Below, in pieces: positions 25,573 to 34,146 of a stretch of 64,000 bases of DNA. Origin of the DNA: Acidobacteria bacterium SCN 69-37 (GTDB lineage Bacteria > Acidobacteriota > Vicinamibacteria > Vicinamibacterales > SCN-69-37); NCBI GenBank assembly GCA_001724025.1, contig MEDJ01000025.1, positions 90,289 to 154,288 on the forward strand. The letters run 5' to 3'. The notes below the pieces were generated by a model. That model did not search any database, had not been told where the DNA came from, and saw only the letters and a list, made by a program, of their open reading frames with translations. Every line of letters begins with the position of its first letter. The stretch's first letter is position 1. The translations under genes and the position numbers were made by a program.

Positions 25573-26040
25573 ATGGTGCTTTCCCGATCGCTGTGGCGGA
25601 AGCTCTTCGTCACGCTGGTCGCGGGCCTGGCGTTCGTCCTCCTCTACCAGGCCACGGTCATCGATTCGCGCAGCGTGCCCGGGGCGCAGGTGTCGGCCGC
25701 AGCCGGAGCCCGCATCCGCTTCACGGCCACAGCCTACTGCAAGGGCCTGACCACGGCCTCGGGCACAGCGGCCCGCTCGGGTGTCGCGGCGGCCGATCCC
25801 TCGATCCTGCCGCTGGGATCGATCATCCGCGTGGACGGTGCCCCCGAACGGCACAACGGCGTCTACACCGTGCTCGACACGGGCCCGGCCGTGCAGGGCC
25901 GCCAGCTCGACCTGTACATGTGGAGCTGTCACGAAGCGCTGGCGTTCGGCCGCCACTCGGTGACCGTCACCGTTCTGCGCCGCGGCTGGCGCCCGAACGC
26001 CCTGCCCGAGGATCCCGTCCGTCCCACCGACGCACCCTGA
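25573..26040 (+). CDS. 3D-domain protein with N-terminal membrane anchor
   Basis: A 155-residue protein. Residues 10-27 form a membrane segment or uncleaved signal. The rest is a 3D domain (the double-psi barrel found in MltA and RlpA-like proteins): FTATAYCKGLTTASGTAARSG, AAADPSILPLGSII, and the aspartate motif VLDTGPAVQGRQLDLYMWSC. Such domains bind or cleave glycan strands in the periplasm, with the aspartates as candidate catalytic residues. A GTG start at 25510 in the same frame would add 21 non-conserved residues. Substrate and partner are unknown. Confidence 0.85.
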   Translation: MVLSRSLWRKLFVTLVAGLAFVLLYQATVIDSRSVPGAQVSAAAGARIRFTATAYCKGLTTASGTAARSGVAAADPSILPLGSIIRVDGAPERHNGVYTVLDTGPAVQGRQLDLYMWSCHEALAFGRHSVTVTVLRRGWRPNALPEDPVRPTDAP

Positions 26041-26161
26041 CCCGGTCCCTTCGTCCTGGAAGAAATCCGGACGGGGACAGTATCCGAGAGCGCGCCCGGC
26101 GCCGATAAGCCAGAGCGACGACGGTCGCCGCGCGGTGCGGGACGTCTGGAGGCAGTCATTC

Positions 26162-27010
26162 ATGGCACTTTTCACCGGGCAGACTTCATGGCGCCGCATC
26201 GTCGGCGGTGCGCTCCTTTCGGCAGCCATGCTCCTGCCCGCACAGGCCGGGGCGCAGGACCTGGTCGGCGGCGACGCCATCGGCGAAAAATACTGGATCG
26301 AGGTCGCGGGCACGCTCTGGAATCCGGATCTCCTCGGGCAGATCTCGAGCGAGCAGTTCGGGTTGATCGGCAGCACGATTGATTTCGCCGAAGACCTGAA
26401 CTACACGAAGACGCGCTTCCGCGATCTCCGGATCGTGCTGCGTCCCACGAAGAAGGCGAAGTTCCGGATCCAGTACACGCCGATGCGGTACGAGGCCGAT
26501 ACGAGCTTCACCCGGACGATCGTCTTCAACGGCATCGCGTATCCGATCGGCGTGCCGGTCGAGTCGTCGTTCGACTGGAAAGTGTGGCGCTTCGGGTACG
26601 AGTACGACATTTTCTACCGATCGCGGGGCTTCGTCGGTGTGCTCGCTGACGTGCGGCTCACGCGGATGGAAGCGCGCCTGGCCACGAACAGCCCGGCCAT
26701 CTCCCCGCGCTTCGACGAGTTCACGACCGTACAGGCGCCGCTGCCGGCCATCGGGGTCGTCGCCCGCGCCTATCCCCTGCCGGCCCTCGCCATCAATTTC
26801 GAGCTGAGTGGATTGAAGGTGCCGGAAGACATCGATCCGAAGTACCAGGGCAAGTGGCTGGAGTGGGACCTGAACGGGACGTTCAACGTCACCAACAACG
26901 TCGGCGTCCAGGTCGGCTGGCGACGCACGAACACGTTCGTGAAGATCGAGGATGACCTCGGCGACCTGAAGTTCAACGGCCTCTGGTTCGGCGCCGCCCT
27001 GCGCTACTGA
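26162..27010 (+). CDS. Outer-membrane beta-barrel protein, function unknown
   Basis: A 282-residue exported protein with a signal peptide ending about AGAQD (residues 1-31). The mature part alternates hydrophobic and polar residues in many short strands (for example RIVLRPTKKAKFRIQYTPMR and VGWRRTNTFVKIED) and ends in ALRY, an aromatic C-terminus typical of barrels inserted by BAM. The ATG at 26162 has GGAGG 10-11 bases upstream. The last 7 bp overlap the 3' end of the convergent membrane-protein gene. I do not recognise a specific family. Confidence 0.75.
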   Translation: MALFTGQTSWRRIVGGALLSAAMLLPAQAGAQDLVGGDAIGEKYWIEVAGTLWNPDLLGQISSEQFGLIGSTIDFAEDLNYTKTRFRDLRIVLRPTKKAKFRIQYTPMRYEADTSFTRTIVFNGIAYPIGVPVESSFDWKVWRFGYEYDIFYRSRGFVGVLADVRLTRMEARLATNSPAISPRFDEFTTVQAPLPAIGVVARAYPLPALAINFELSGLKVPEDIDPKYQGKWLEWDLNGTFNVTNNVGVQVGWRRTNTFVKIEDDLGDLKFNGLWFGAALRY

Positions 27011-29712
27011 TCGCCCCGGCTCTCCTCCCCGGCGACGACGCGCGGCGCATCGTCACGAGAGGCGTCGCCGAACGTCAGCCAGACGCCGAGGTAGCGGGCG
27101 TCGCGACTGACGCCGTCATCGGACGGCTTGAAGCCTGCCGGACTTTCGACGTGCACGCGGACGGCGGCCGCAGGGCTGACGGGCACGGGCACGTCGATCG
27201 TCTCGGACGCCCCGAGATCGAGATGCCTGACCGATCCGTCGATCGTGACCACGACCCGGTTCGGGCCGGGCCCGTTGGCCAGGTGCAACACGCTCGTCTT
27301 CCCTGCCGGATCCGCCGTCGTCAACGCCAGGGCGACAGATCCGGCCCCGCGCACCCACATCGCGCGGCCCTCGACGAACGGTTCGCCATCCAGCACCAGC
27401 ACGTCGAGACCGGCCAGGCGCAGACGCGCGGCAGCCGGCAGGAATGGGCCGGGCGCCAGGCTCCGCGGCGTCAAGCGCAACGTCCCATCGGCACCAGCCA
27501 GCGTCGTATCCGCCTCGACGTGCATCGCCGTCGTGGCCACCGGCAGGTCCATCGTCCACGTGTGGCGTGAACGTCGCGGCAGCACGACGGTCGCGAACGG
27601 TTCTCGATCGAGGACGGTGTACGTGGTCAGGGTGCCTTCCGTCGGACGCGGTGCGGAGAACGTCATGTCGTACGTCCCGGCCGGGATGTTGCGCACCTCC
27701 GCCCAGGCCGCGTGCTGGTCCATGGGCAGATCGATCCTCGGGATCGTGATCTGCACCGGGACGGGATCGTCCTGGACGCGCGCGACCCGCCACGGTGCAA
27801 CCGCGTAGACGCGGCGGCCGTCGACGGACGCGCGCAGCAGGGCCATCTGTGACGGCGCGGGACGGAGCCCGGACGTCCCGTTCAACCACCAGCCGATCTG
27901 CGCCGCGGCCATGGCACCGAACAGCAGGCCCCACGCCGCGACCACGCCCGGGCGCCGACCGCGCGACGCCCGCACGGCCGCCAGGCCGGCCGCGCCACCG
28001 AGTGCGGCGACGGCTCCCCACGCGGCCACGTGCGCGGCAAACGGCAGTTCGCTGCGCACGTCACCGCCGATCAGCCGCCAGAAGAAACTTGGCCAGGCCC
28101 GTGGCAGATCGACCACCGGACCAGCGGCCCACAGCCAAGCCGCCTGGCCGTCGCGCACCGACCAGGCCAGATCGCCGTTCGCGGTACCGAGCACGATCAG
28201 GCTGATGGCGAGGGACGTGGCCAGCAGCGTCGCGGCCACGGTCCGGCCGGCGACGCCGCTGTCGCGCCAGACGAGCGCGAGCGGCGCGGCCAGGAGCGGC
28301 AGGATGCTCGTGGCCAGGCGCGCGGGTGTTGCCGGTCCGCCAGCCCACCACATCCAGTAAGTACAGACCGCCACCAGATAGGCGATTGCCACGATGGCCA
28401 GCGGCCAGGTACGCGTGGGCCCCGATGCGCGACGATCCGCGATCCCCCAGCCGACCAGGACCAGCGCCAGCACGGGTGCGTAGCTGAACAGACCGAACTG
28501 CTGATCGACCAGCAGGCCGAGCAAGCCGCCGGGCGCGAACACCAGACGACTGTCACTGATGGCGCCGTAGGGAATCGCCGGGTTCACGGTGCCATACAGC
28601 ACGTAGAAATAGCCGAACCATGCAGCGGCGCCTACAGCCGGCAGGGCGAAAAAGCGCGCCAGGCCTGCGATCCGATTGCGAGGCTCGGCAGCCATCCACA
28701 GACGGACGGCAATGGCGATGCCCAGGCCGATCGAGAGCACGACGAAGCGCGTGTGGAAAAACGGCAGAATCGCCAGCAGGCCGGACACGAACATCGTTGC
28801 AGCCACCGGAACCTGGCGACCGGGTTCGAGGCGCAGCCACAGGACAGCGGCCGCGGCGACGATGACGGCGCCGGGACCATCGGGGAAGATCATGACGCTC
28901 TGCACGAGCATCGTGACGCTGCCCGAGACAGCGGCCCAGGCAAACCAGGCAGCCGACAGGCGTCCGCTGGCCTTCCATCCGGCCAGCCAGACGAGCGCGC
29001 CGCCAATGGCCGCCAGACCGATGAGGGTCCACTGGGCCCCGGCAAGCCCAAACCACGCGAACAGCGGCGCCACCAGCACGGCCACGCCCGGGGCGTGAAT
29101 CGAATAGAGTTCGCCATCGCGGCCGCGTTGAATGACATGGGGATCGAGGTCCCCTCCCCAGTAGGCGGCGTAGTCACGACTGGCGTGATTGTTCGCGATC
29201 CGAAGATCTCCGTCCTGAAGGAGACTTTGGGTGATAATGAGGTAGTGCGGCTCATCGCCCCCCGGCAGCCGCGCACCGACCGCATGCAGGACGAGCCCGC
29301 CGGCCACGAACGTCGCCAGGCCGGCAGTCACCGCTGACGTGCGCACACGGATCGTCCGTGGCGCTGCAGCGGCAGTCGACGCACGCCGGCCGGCCGCCAG
29401 CGCCGAGACGATCGTGACGCCAACGGGCACCCAAGCCAGCGGGCCGGTCCAGAGCAGGCAGATGGCCGGCAATGGTATCGGGAGCCACGGCAGGATTGTC
29501 AGCAGCGCTGGCCACGTGCACACAGGAGGGGCCTGGCGACAGGCCGGCAAGGCAAGACCGACCACTCCACCGGCAATCAGCCACACGGGCGACGCCGGGA
29601 CGATGAGTCGCTGACTGGTGTCGTCACCCGCGAGGGTGACGAGGCCGGCAGCGGCCCAGACAGCGACGGCCATGACGATTGGCCCAAGGGAACGAAGGGG
29701 CTCTGGCTTCAC
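27004..29712 (-). CDS. Large GT-C-type membrane protein with C-terminal soluble domain
   Basis: A 902-residue protein. Residues 1-625 carry about 12-14 membrane helices; a periplasmic loop after the third or fourth helix has GGDEPHYLIITQSLLQDGD, the acidic motif typical of lipid-linked-sugar (GT39/RgtA-like) glycosyltransferases. Residues 630-902 are soluble and beta-rich, without an obvious family. The predicted role is transfer of a sugar from a polyprenyl-phosphate donor to an envelope acceptor, which is inference. It is monocistronic, divergent from the TonB-dependent receptor and convergent with the beta-barrel gene. Confidence 0.7.
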   Translation of the reverse strand: MKPEPLRSLGPIVMAVAVWAAAGLVTLAGDDTSQRLIVPASPVWLIAGGVVGLALPACRQAPPVCTWPALLTILPWLPIPLPAICLLWTGPLAWVPVGVTIVSALAAGRRASTAAAAPRTIRVRTSAVTAGLATFVAGGLVLHAVGARLPGGDEPHYLIITQSLLQDGDLRIANNHASRDYAAYWGGDLDPHVIQRGRDGELYSIHAPGVAVLVAPLFAWFGLAGAQWTLIGLAAIGGALVWLAGWKASGRLSAAWFAWAAVSGSVTMLVQSVMIFPDGPGAVIVAAAAVLWLRLEPGRQVPVAATMFVSGLLAILPFFHTRFVVLSIGLGIAIAVRLWMAAEPRNRIAGLARFFALPAVGAAAWFGYFYVLYGTVNPAIPYGAISDSRLVFAPGGLLGLLVDQQFGLFSYAPVLALVLVGWGIADRRASGPTRTWPLAIVAIAYLVAVCTYWMWWAGGPATPARLATSILPLLAAPLALVWRDSGVAGRTVAATLLATSLAISLIVLGTANGDLAWSVRDGQAAWLWAAGPVVDLPRAWPSFFWRLIGGDVRSELPFAAHVAAWGAVAALGGAAGLAAVRASRGRRPGVVAAWGLLFGAMAAAQIGWWLNGTSGLRPAPSQMALLRASVDGRRVYAVAPWRVARVQDDPVPVQITIPRIDLPMDQHAAWAEVRNIPAGTYDMTFSAPRPTEGTLTTYTVLDREPFATVVLPRRSRHTWTMDLPVATTAMHVEADTTLAGADGTLRLTPRSLAPGPFLPAAARLRLAGLDVLVLDGEPFVEGRAMWVRGAGSVALALTTADPAGKTSVLHLANGPGPNRVVVTIDGSVRHLDLGASETIDVPVPVSPAAAVRVHVESPAGFKPSDDGVSRDARYLGVWLTFGDASRDDAPRVVAGEESRGDQ

Positions 29713-29955
29713 GCAGGCGAGGGCTCCGGCGGGAACATGCTTCCCACTGGGTCATTCTACGCGGCCATCGAGCCGTGCGCCCGGACACAAGACTGGCAGC
29801 GACATTACGATTCTGCCATTCACGCTGGGCGTCCGGGCGCCGATTCTCGAACGTCGGCGTGCGCCCACGCCATGATCGACACGCGGTCGACATCAGCAGA
29901 GGCACCGAACTTGCTAGTTTCTTCGATTCAGTATGGCTCCTCGCGGACTCACCGT

Positions 29956-32889
29956 ATGACCCAACACCTCCCGTCTGTGGCTCAACTCGTTCGATTCGCT
30001 CTTCTCCTTCTGACGCTCGTCCCGGCAACAGTGGCGGCGCAGATTCCGACCGGCACGATCAGCGGCCGGGTGACCGACTCGCAGGACCGTTCGATCGGCG
30101 GCGCCACCGTCATCGTCACGTCACCGGCCCTCCAGGGCACGCGGACGACGACGACCGCGCCCAATGGCGACTTCGTCATCCCGCTGCTGCCACCCGGCCT
30201 CTACACCGTGCTAATCGAGAGTCCCGGCTTCGCGCCGGTGGCCCAGACGCGGCAGGTGGCGGCGACGGCGACGATTCATGTGAACATCACGCTGCAGCCG
30301 GCGGCCCTGAGCGAAGACATCACCGTGCAGGGCGACACGACGGCCTTCACGAATACGGTCCAGAGCGCCTCGAACTTCAACCAACTGGTGCTCTCGCAGC
30401 TGCCCTCGAGCCGCACGCTGCGTTCCGCCGTCGTGATGGCGCCGACCGTGCACGAGTCGGGCCCCAATAACAACATCTCGATTGCCGGCGCAATGTCGTT
30501 CGAGAACCTGTTCATGCTCAACGGCGTCCGGATTCAGGACAACATCCGCGGCACGCCGTACGATCTTTTCATCGAGGACGCGATTCAGGAAACAACGGTC
30601 GCGACATCCGGCGTGTCGGCCGAGTACGGTCGCTTCACCGGCGGCGTCGTCAACGCCATCACGAAGTCCGGTGGCAACACCTTCAGCGGCTCGTTCCGCA
30701 CCTCGTTCCGCAACGACAACTGGCGCCGTGTGAGCCCGTACGGGGAATCGAAGGTGGATCAGGTCATTCCGACGTACGAGTACACGATCGGCGGTCCCAT
30801 CGTGCGTGATCGGACGTGGTTCTTCCTGGCCGGCCGGCTCGAGGATTCCAACGTCAGCCGTGAGACGGCGTATACGGATATCCCATACGAGCTCGGTTCG
30901 AACGAAAAGCGCTTCGAATTCAAGGGCACGCAGGCGATCACCTCGGATCACCGGCTGCAGGTGGCCTATACGCGTGGGGCCCTCGAGCAGACCAATTACG
31001 CGGCGGGCACCGTCATGGATCTCGCGTCGCTCGTCGATCGGCGCACGCCGCAGACCCTGCTGGCCGTGCACTACACGGGCTCGCTCCGGCCGAATTTCTA
31101 CCTCGAAGGACAGTATTCGGCGCGCTCCTTCACGTTCGAGGGTTCGGGCGGCCGCGATCGCGACCTGATTCGCGGCACCACGCTCATGGACCAGACGACC
31201 GGCGCGCGCTGGTGGTCGCCGACGTTCTGCGGCGTCTGCACGGATGAGGTGCGCAGCAACGACGCGTTCGTGCTGAAGGGCAACTACTTCCTCACGACCA
31301 CGAACGCCGGCTCTCACCAGATGGTGTTCGGGTACGACCGCTTCAACGACAAGCTGCTGTCCGACAACCATCAGTCGGCCTCCGACTGGCACATCTGGAC
31401 CACCGGGTCGGTCATCGACGACGGCACCGTCTATCCGGTCATCCGTCCCGGCGCAAGCACGTGGATCATCAACTGGCCAATTCTCGAATCCAGCAAGGGC
31501 ACGAACTTCGTGTCGCACGCGGTGTTCGTGAACGACACGTGGACGCTCAACCGGCACGTCACGTTCAACCTCGGCCTGCGCTACGACAAGAACGCGGGGC
31601 GTGATGCATCGGGCTCCCTCGTAGCCGACGACAGCATCCTGGCGCCGCGCCTCGGCGTGGTCTGGGATCCGACGGGTTCGGGCGTGACGTCGGTCAACGC
31701 GAGCTACGGCCGCTACGGTGCGGGCCTCAACAATTCGATCGCTGGATCCGGGTCGGCCGCCGGCACGCCGGCCATCCTGGGCTACCTCTACCAGGGCGCC
31801 CCGATCAACACGGGCGGCGCGCCGTACGTGCCGACCGACGTCGCAATCCGGCAGGTGTTCGACTGGTACGACGCGAGTGGCGGGGCGACCCTGTTCGCGG
31901 CTGACATCCCGGGTCTGGCCACGAAGATTGGCGGCTCGCTGAAGTCGCCGTACGCGGACGAAGTGGTCGTCGGCGTCAGCCACCAGCTCGGACGCCGCGC
32001 GGCCGTCCGGCTGGACTTCATCGACCGCAAGTTCGGCAACTTCTACACCTCGCGCCGGGACATGACCACCGGCCAGGTGGAAGACGAGTACGGCCAGCGG
32101 TTCGACGTGGCCCTGATCGAGAACACGAACAACCTGAAGCGGCAATACCGCGGCCTCAGCGCGCAGGCGTCCTATCGCGCCAGCACGCGGCTGCACTCGG
32201 GCATCAGCTACACCCTGTCAAGAACCTGGGGCAACATCAACGGCGAGACCACCGGCTCCGGCCCGGTGACCAGCAGCACGATGGAATACCCGGAGTACTT
32301 CGACATGCGCTGGTTCGCACCGGAAGGCGACCTCGAGGCCGATCAGCGGCATCGGGCCCGCATCTGGGCGACGTACACGCTGCCGTGGACGGAACGGTTT
32401 GCCACGGTCAACGTCGGCCTGGTACAGATCCTCGAATCGGGCACGCCGTATGGCGCGGTCGGGTCCGTCGAGACCGCTCCCTACGTCGACGATCCGGGCT
32501 ACGCGGTACCGCCTGGTCCGCAGACCTATTACTTCACGTCGCGCGATGCGTTCCGGACCGAGGGCCAGAAGCGAACGGATCTCTCGCTCAACCTGAGCCG
32601 TCGCCTGGGCGCGAGCGCCAGCGTCAGCGCGCCCGAGCTGTTCGCGCAGTTCCAGTTGCAGAACGTGTTCAACCAGTTCCAGGCCTTCAACGTGCTCGCG
32701 ACGAGCACGATCAACACGACGGTCCTGAGCGCGGTCGACACGCCGACGCTCCAAGAGTTCAACCCGTTCACCGAGACGCCCATCGAGGGTGTGCACTGGC
32801 GCAAGGGCGATCAGTTCGGCAAACCCATCGGCCGGGCCGCCTACACGACGCCACGCACGTTCCGGTTCTCGGTCGGGCTAAGGTTCTAG
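29956..32889 (+). CDS. TonB-dependent receptor with N-terminal carboxypeptidase-regulatory-like domain (Oar-like)
   Basis: A 977-residue outer-membrane receptor. Signal peptide (1-29), then a CarboxypepD_reg-like beta-sandwich (about 30-110, with GTISGRVTDSQDRSIGGATV), plug domain (about 120-240, with FENLFMLNGVRIQDNI and SGVSAEYGRFTGGVVNAITK), then a 22-strand barrel ending VGLRF. Such receptors are abundant in Acidobacteriota and import large substrates using TonB energy. The ATG at 29956 begins the signal peptide; the frame is open 73 codons further upstream without signal character. Substrate unknown. It ends at a strong hairpin (32914-32945). Confidence 0.92.
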   Translation: MTQHLPSVAQLVRFALLLLTLVPATVAAQIPTGTISGRVTDSQDRSIGGATVIVTSPALQGTRTTTTAPNGDFVIPLLPPGLYTVLIESPGFAPVAQTRQVAATATIHVNITLQPAALSEDITVQGDTTAFTNTVQSASNFNQLVLSQLPSSRTLRSAVVMAPTVHESGPNNNISIAGAMSFENLFMLNGVRIQDNIRGTPYDLFIEDAIQETTVATSGVSAEYGRFTGGVVNAITKSGGNTFSGSFRTSFRNDNWRRVSPYGESKVDQVIPTYEYTIGGPIVRDRTWFFLAGRLEDSNVSRETAYTDIPYELGSNEKRFEFKGTQAITSDHRLQVAYTRGALEQTNYAAGTVMDLASLVDRRTPQTLLAVHYTGSLRPNFYLEGQYSARSFTFEGSGGRDRDLIRGTTLMDQTTGARWWSPTFCGVCTDEVRSNDAFVLKGNYFLTTTNAGSHQMVFGYDRFNDKLLSDNHQSASDWHIWTTGSVIDDGTVYPVIRPGASTWIINWPILESSKGTNFVSHAVFVNDTWTLNRHVTFNLGLRYDKNAGRDASGSLVADDSILAPRLGVVWDPTGSGVTSVNASYGRYGAGLNNSIAGSGSAAGTPAILGYLYQGAPINTGGAPYVPTDVAIRQVFDWYDASGGATLFAADIPGLATKIGGSLKSPYADEVVVGVSHQLGRRAAVRLDFIDRKFGNFYTSRRDMTTGQVEDEYGQRFDVALIENTNNLKRQYRGLSAQASYRASTRLHSGISYTLSRTWGNINGETTGSGPVTSSTMEYPEYFDMRWFAPEGDLEADQRHRARIWATYTLPWTERFATVNVGLVQILESGTPYGAVGSVETAPYVDDPGYAVPPGPQTYYFTSRDAFRTEGQKRTDLSLNLSRRLGASASVSAPELFAQFQLQNVFNQFQAFNVLATSTINTTVLSAVDTPTLQEFNPFTETPIEGVHWRKGDQFGKPIGRAAYTTPRTFRFSVGLRF

Positions 32890-32913
32890 GAAGGCTACAA
32901 GGCGGCGCAGTGA

Positions 32914-32945
32914 GAGGGGCCGGACGGACGATCCGCCGGCCCCTC
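32914..32945. terminator. Bidirectional terminator between the TonB receptor and aminotransferase genes
   Basis: Perfect 10-bp arms GAGGGGCCGG / CCGGCCCCTC enclose a 12-nt loop and are followed on the plus strand by GTTATTT. It lies between the stops of two convergent genes and can serve both. Confidence 0.75.
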
Positions 32946-32946
32946 G

Positions 32947-34146
32947 TTATTTCTGGAAACGCCGTAGCCGCTCAGCGGCTGCGGCGAGTGTTTCGTCTTT
33001 CTTGCAGAAGCAGAAGCGCACGTGCCGCCGGCCGTGCGCGGGGTCACTGAAGAAGCTGCTCCCCGGCACCGCCGCCACGCCAACCTCCGTCACCAGGTGC
33101 CTGACGAACGCCACATCGTCGTCCCATCCGAGTCCGGTGATGTCCGTCATGATGTAGTACGCCCCCTGCGGGCGATGGCACGCGAACCCGGCCGTCGTCA
33201 GCACGTCCATCAACCGATCGCGCCGACGCGCGTAGGCCGCCGCCAAGTCCGTGTAGTACGACGACGGCCCGCTGAGCGCGCGAGCGGCCGCGGCCTGGAG
33301 CGGCGCCGCCGCCCCGACGGTCAGGAAATCGTGCACCTTGCGGATGGCCCCGGCAATCTCCACCGGCGCCACGGCCCAGCCCACGCGCCAGCCCGTGACG
33401 CTGAACGTCTTCGACACGCTGTTGATCGTGACCGTCCGATCGGCCATCCCCTCGAGTGACGCCATCGGCACGTGCACCGCGTCGTCGTACACGATGTGGT
33501 CGTAGATCTCGTCGGTCACGACCGTCACGTCCCACTCGCGGGCGAGCCCGGCAATCATCTCGAGTTCGGCCCGCGTGAAGACCTTGCCGGTGGGATTGTT
33601 CGGCGTGTTGATGATGATGGCCCGCGTCCGACGCGAGAAGGCCGCCCGCAGCTCGTCCGGATCGAATGTCCAGGCGGCACCGGCCGTCACAGGCGGATGG
33701 AGTCGCACGAACCGCGGTGTGGCGCCGGAGAGGATCGCGTCGGGGCCGTAGTTCTCGTAGAACGGCTCGAAGACAATCACCTCGTCGCCCGGATCGACGA
33801 TGGCGAGCAACGTGGCGATCATCGCTTCGGTCGAGCCGCAGCAGACCGTGACCTGCCGATCGGGATCGATGGGCACGCCGACGCGTGTGGCCCAGTCAGC
33901 GGCAATCGCGTCGCGCAGATCCCTGGCGCCCCACGTGATGGCGTACTGGTTGACGTCGCCATCGATGGCGTCGGCCGCGGCCGCCTTCAAGTGCGGCGGT
34001 GCGGGGAAATCCGGGAATCCCTGGGAGAGGTTGACGGCGTCGTGCGCCAGCGCCAGACGCGTCATCTCACGGATGACCGACTCGGTGAACTGCGCGGCCT
34101 TGCGCGACGTGCGCGCACGCGCTGGCGTGTCCGTCGTGCCGCTCAT
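32947..34146 (-). CDS. PLP-dependent class I/II aminotransferase (methionine/kynurenine aminotransferase-like)
   Basis: A 399-residue fold-type I aminotransferase. PLP residues are in place: N184 in INTPNNPTGK, D212 in VVTDEIYDHIVY, and Schiff-base lysine K246 in SVSKTFSVTGWRVGW. GFPDFPAP near the N-terminus and the QYAITWGARDLRDAIA segment resemble the YbdL/KAT group that acts on methionine and aromatic amino acids; exact specificity is inference. The ATG overlaps the stop of the lytic transglycosylase gene (ATGA, 34143-34146). Confidence 0.9.
   Translation of the reverse strand: MSGTTDTPARARTSRKAAQFTESVIREMTRLALAHDAVNLSQGFPDFPAPPHLKAAAADAIDGDVNQYAITWGARDLRDAIAADWATRVGVPIDPDRQVTVCCGSTEAMIATLLAIVDPGDEVIVFEPFYENYGPDAILSGATPRFVRLHPPVTAGAAWTFDPDELRAAFSRRTRAIIINTPNNPTGKVFTRAELEMIAGLAREWDVTVVTDEIYDHIVYDDAVHVPMASLEGMADRTVTINSVSKTFSVTGWRVGWAVAPVEIAGAIRKVHDFLTVGAAAPLQAAAARALSGPSSYYTDLAAAYARRRDRLMDVLTTAGFACHRPQGAYYIMTDITGLGWDDDVAFVRHLVTEVGVAAVPGSSFFSDPAHGRRHVRFCFCKKDETLAAAAERLRRFQK

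Noticed and set aside
26050-26085. GTCCC..CGTCC / GGACG..GGGAC inverted repeat after the 3D-domain gene
   Set aside because: Short interrupted arms without a T-tract; not convincing as terminator or repeat copy.
29737-29955. 73-codon N-terminal extension of the TonB-dependent receptor
   Set aside because: The signal peptide begins at the ATG at 29956; the extension has no signal or domain character.
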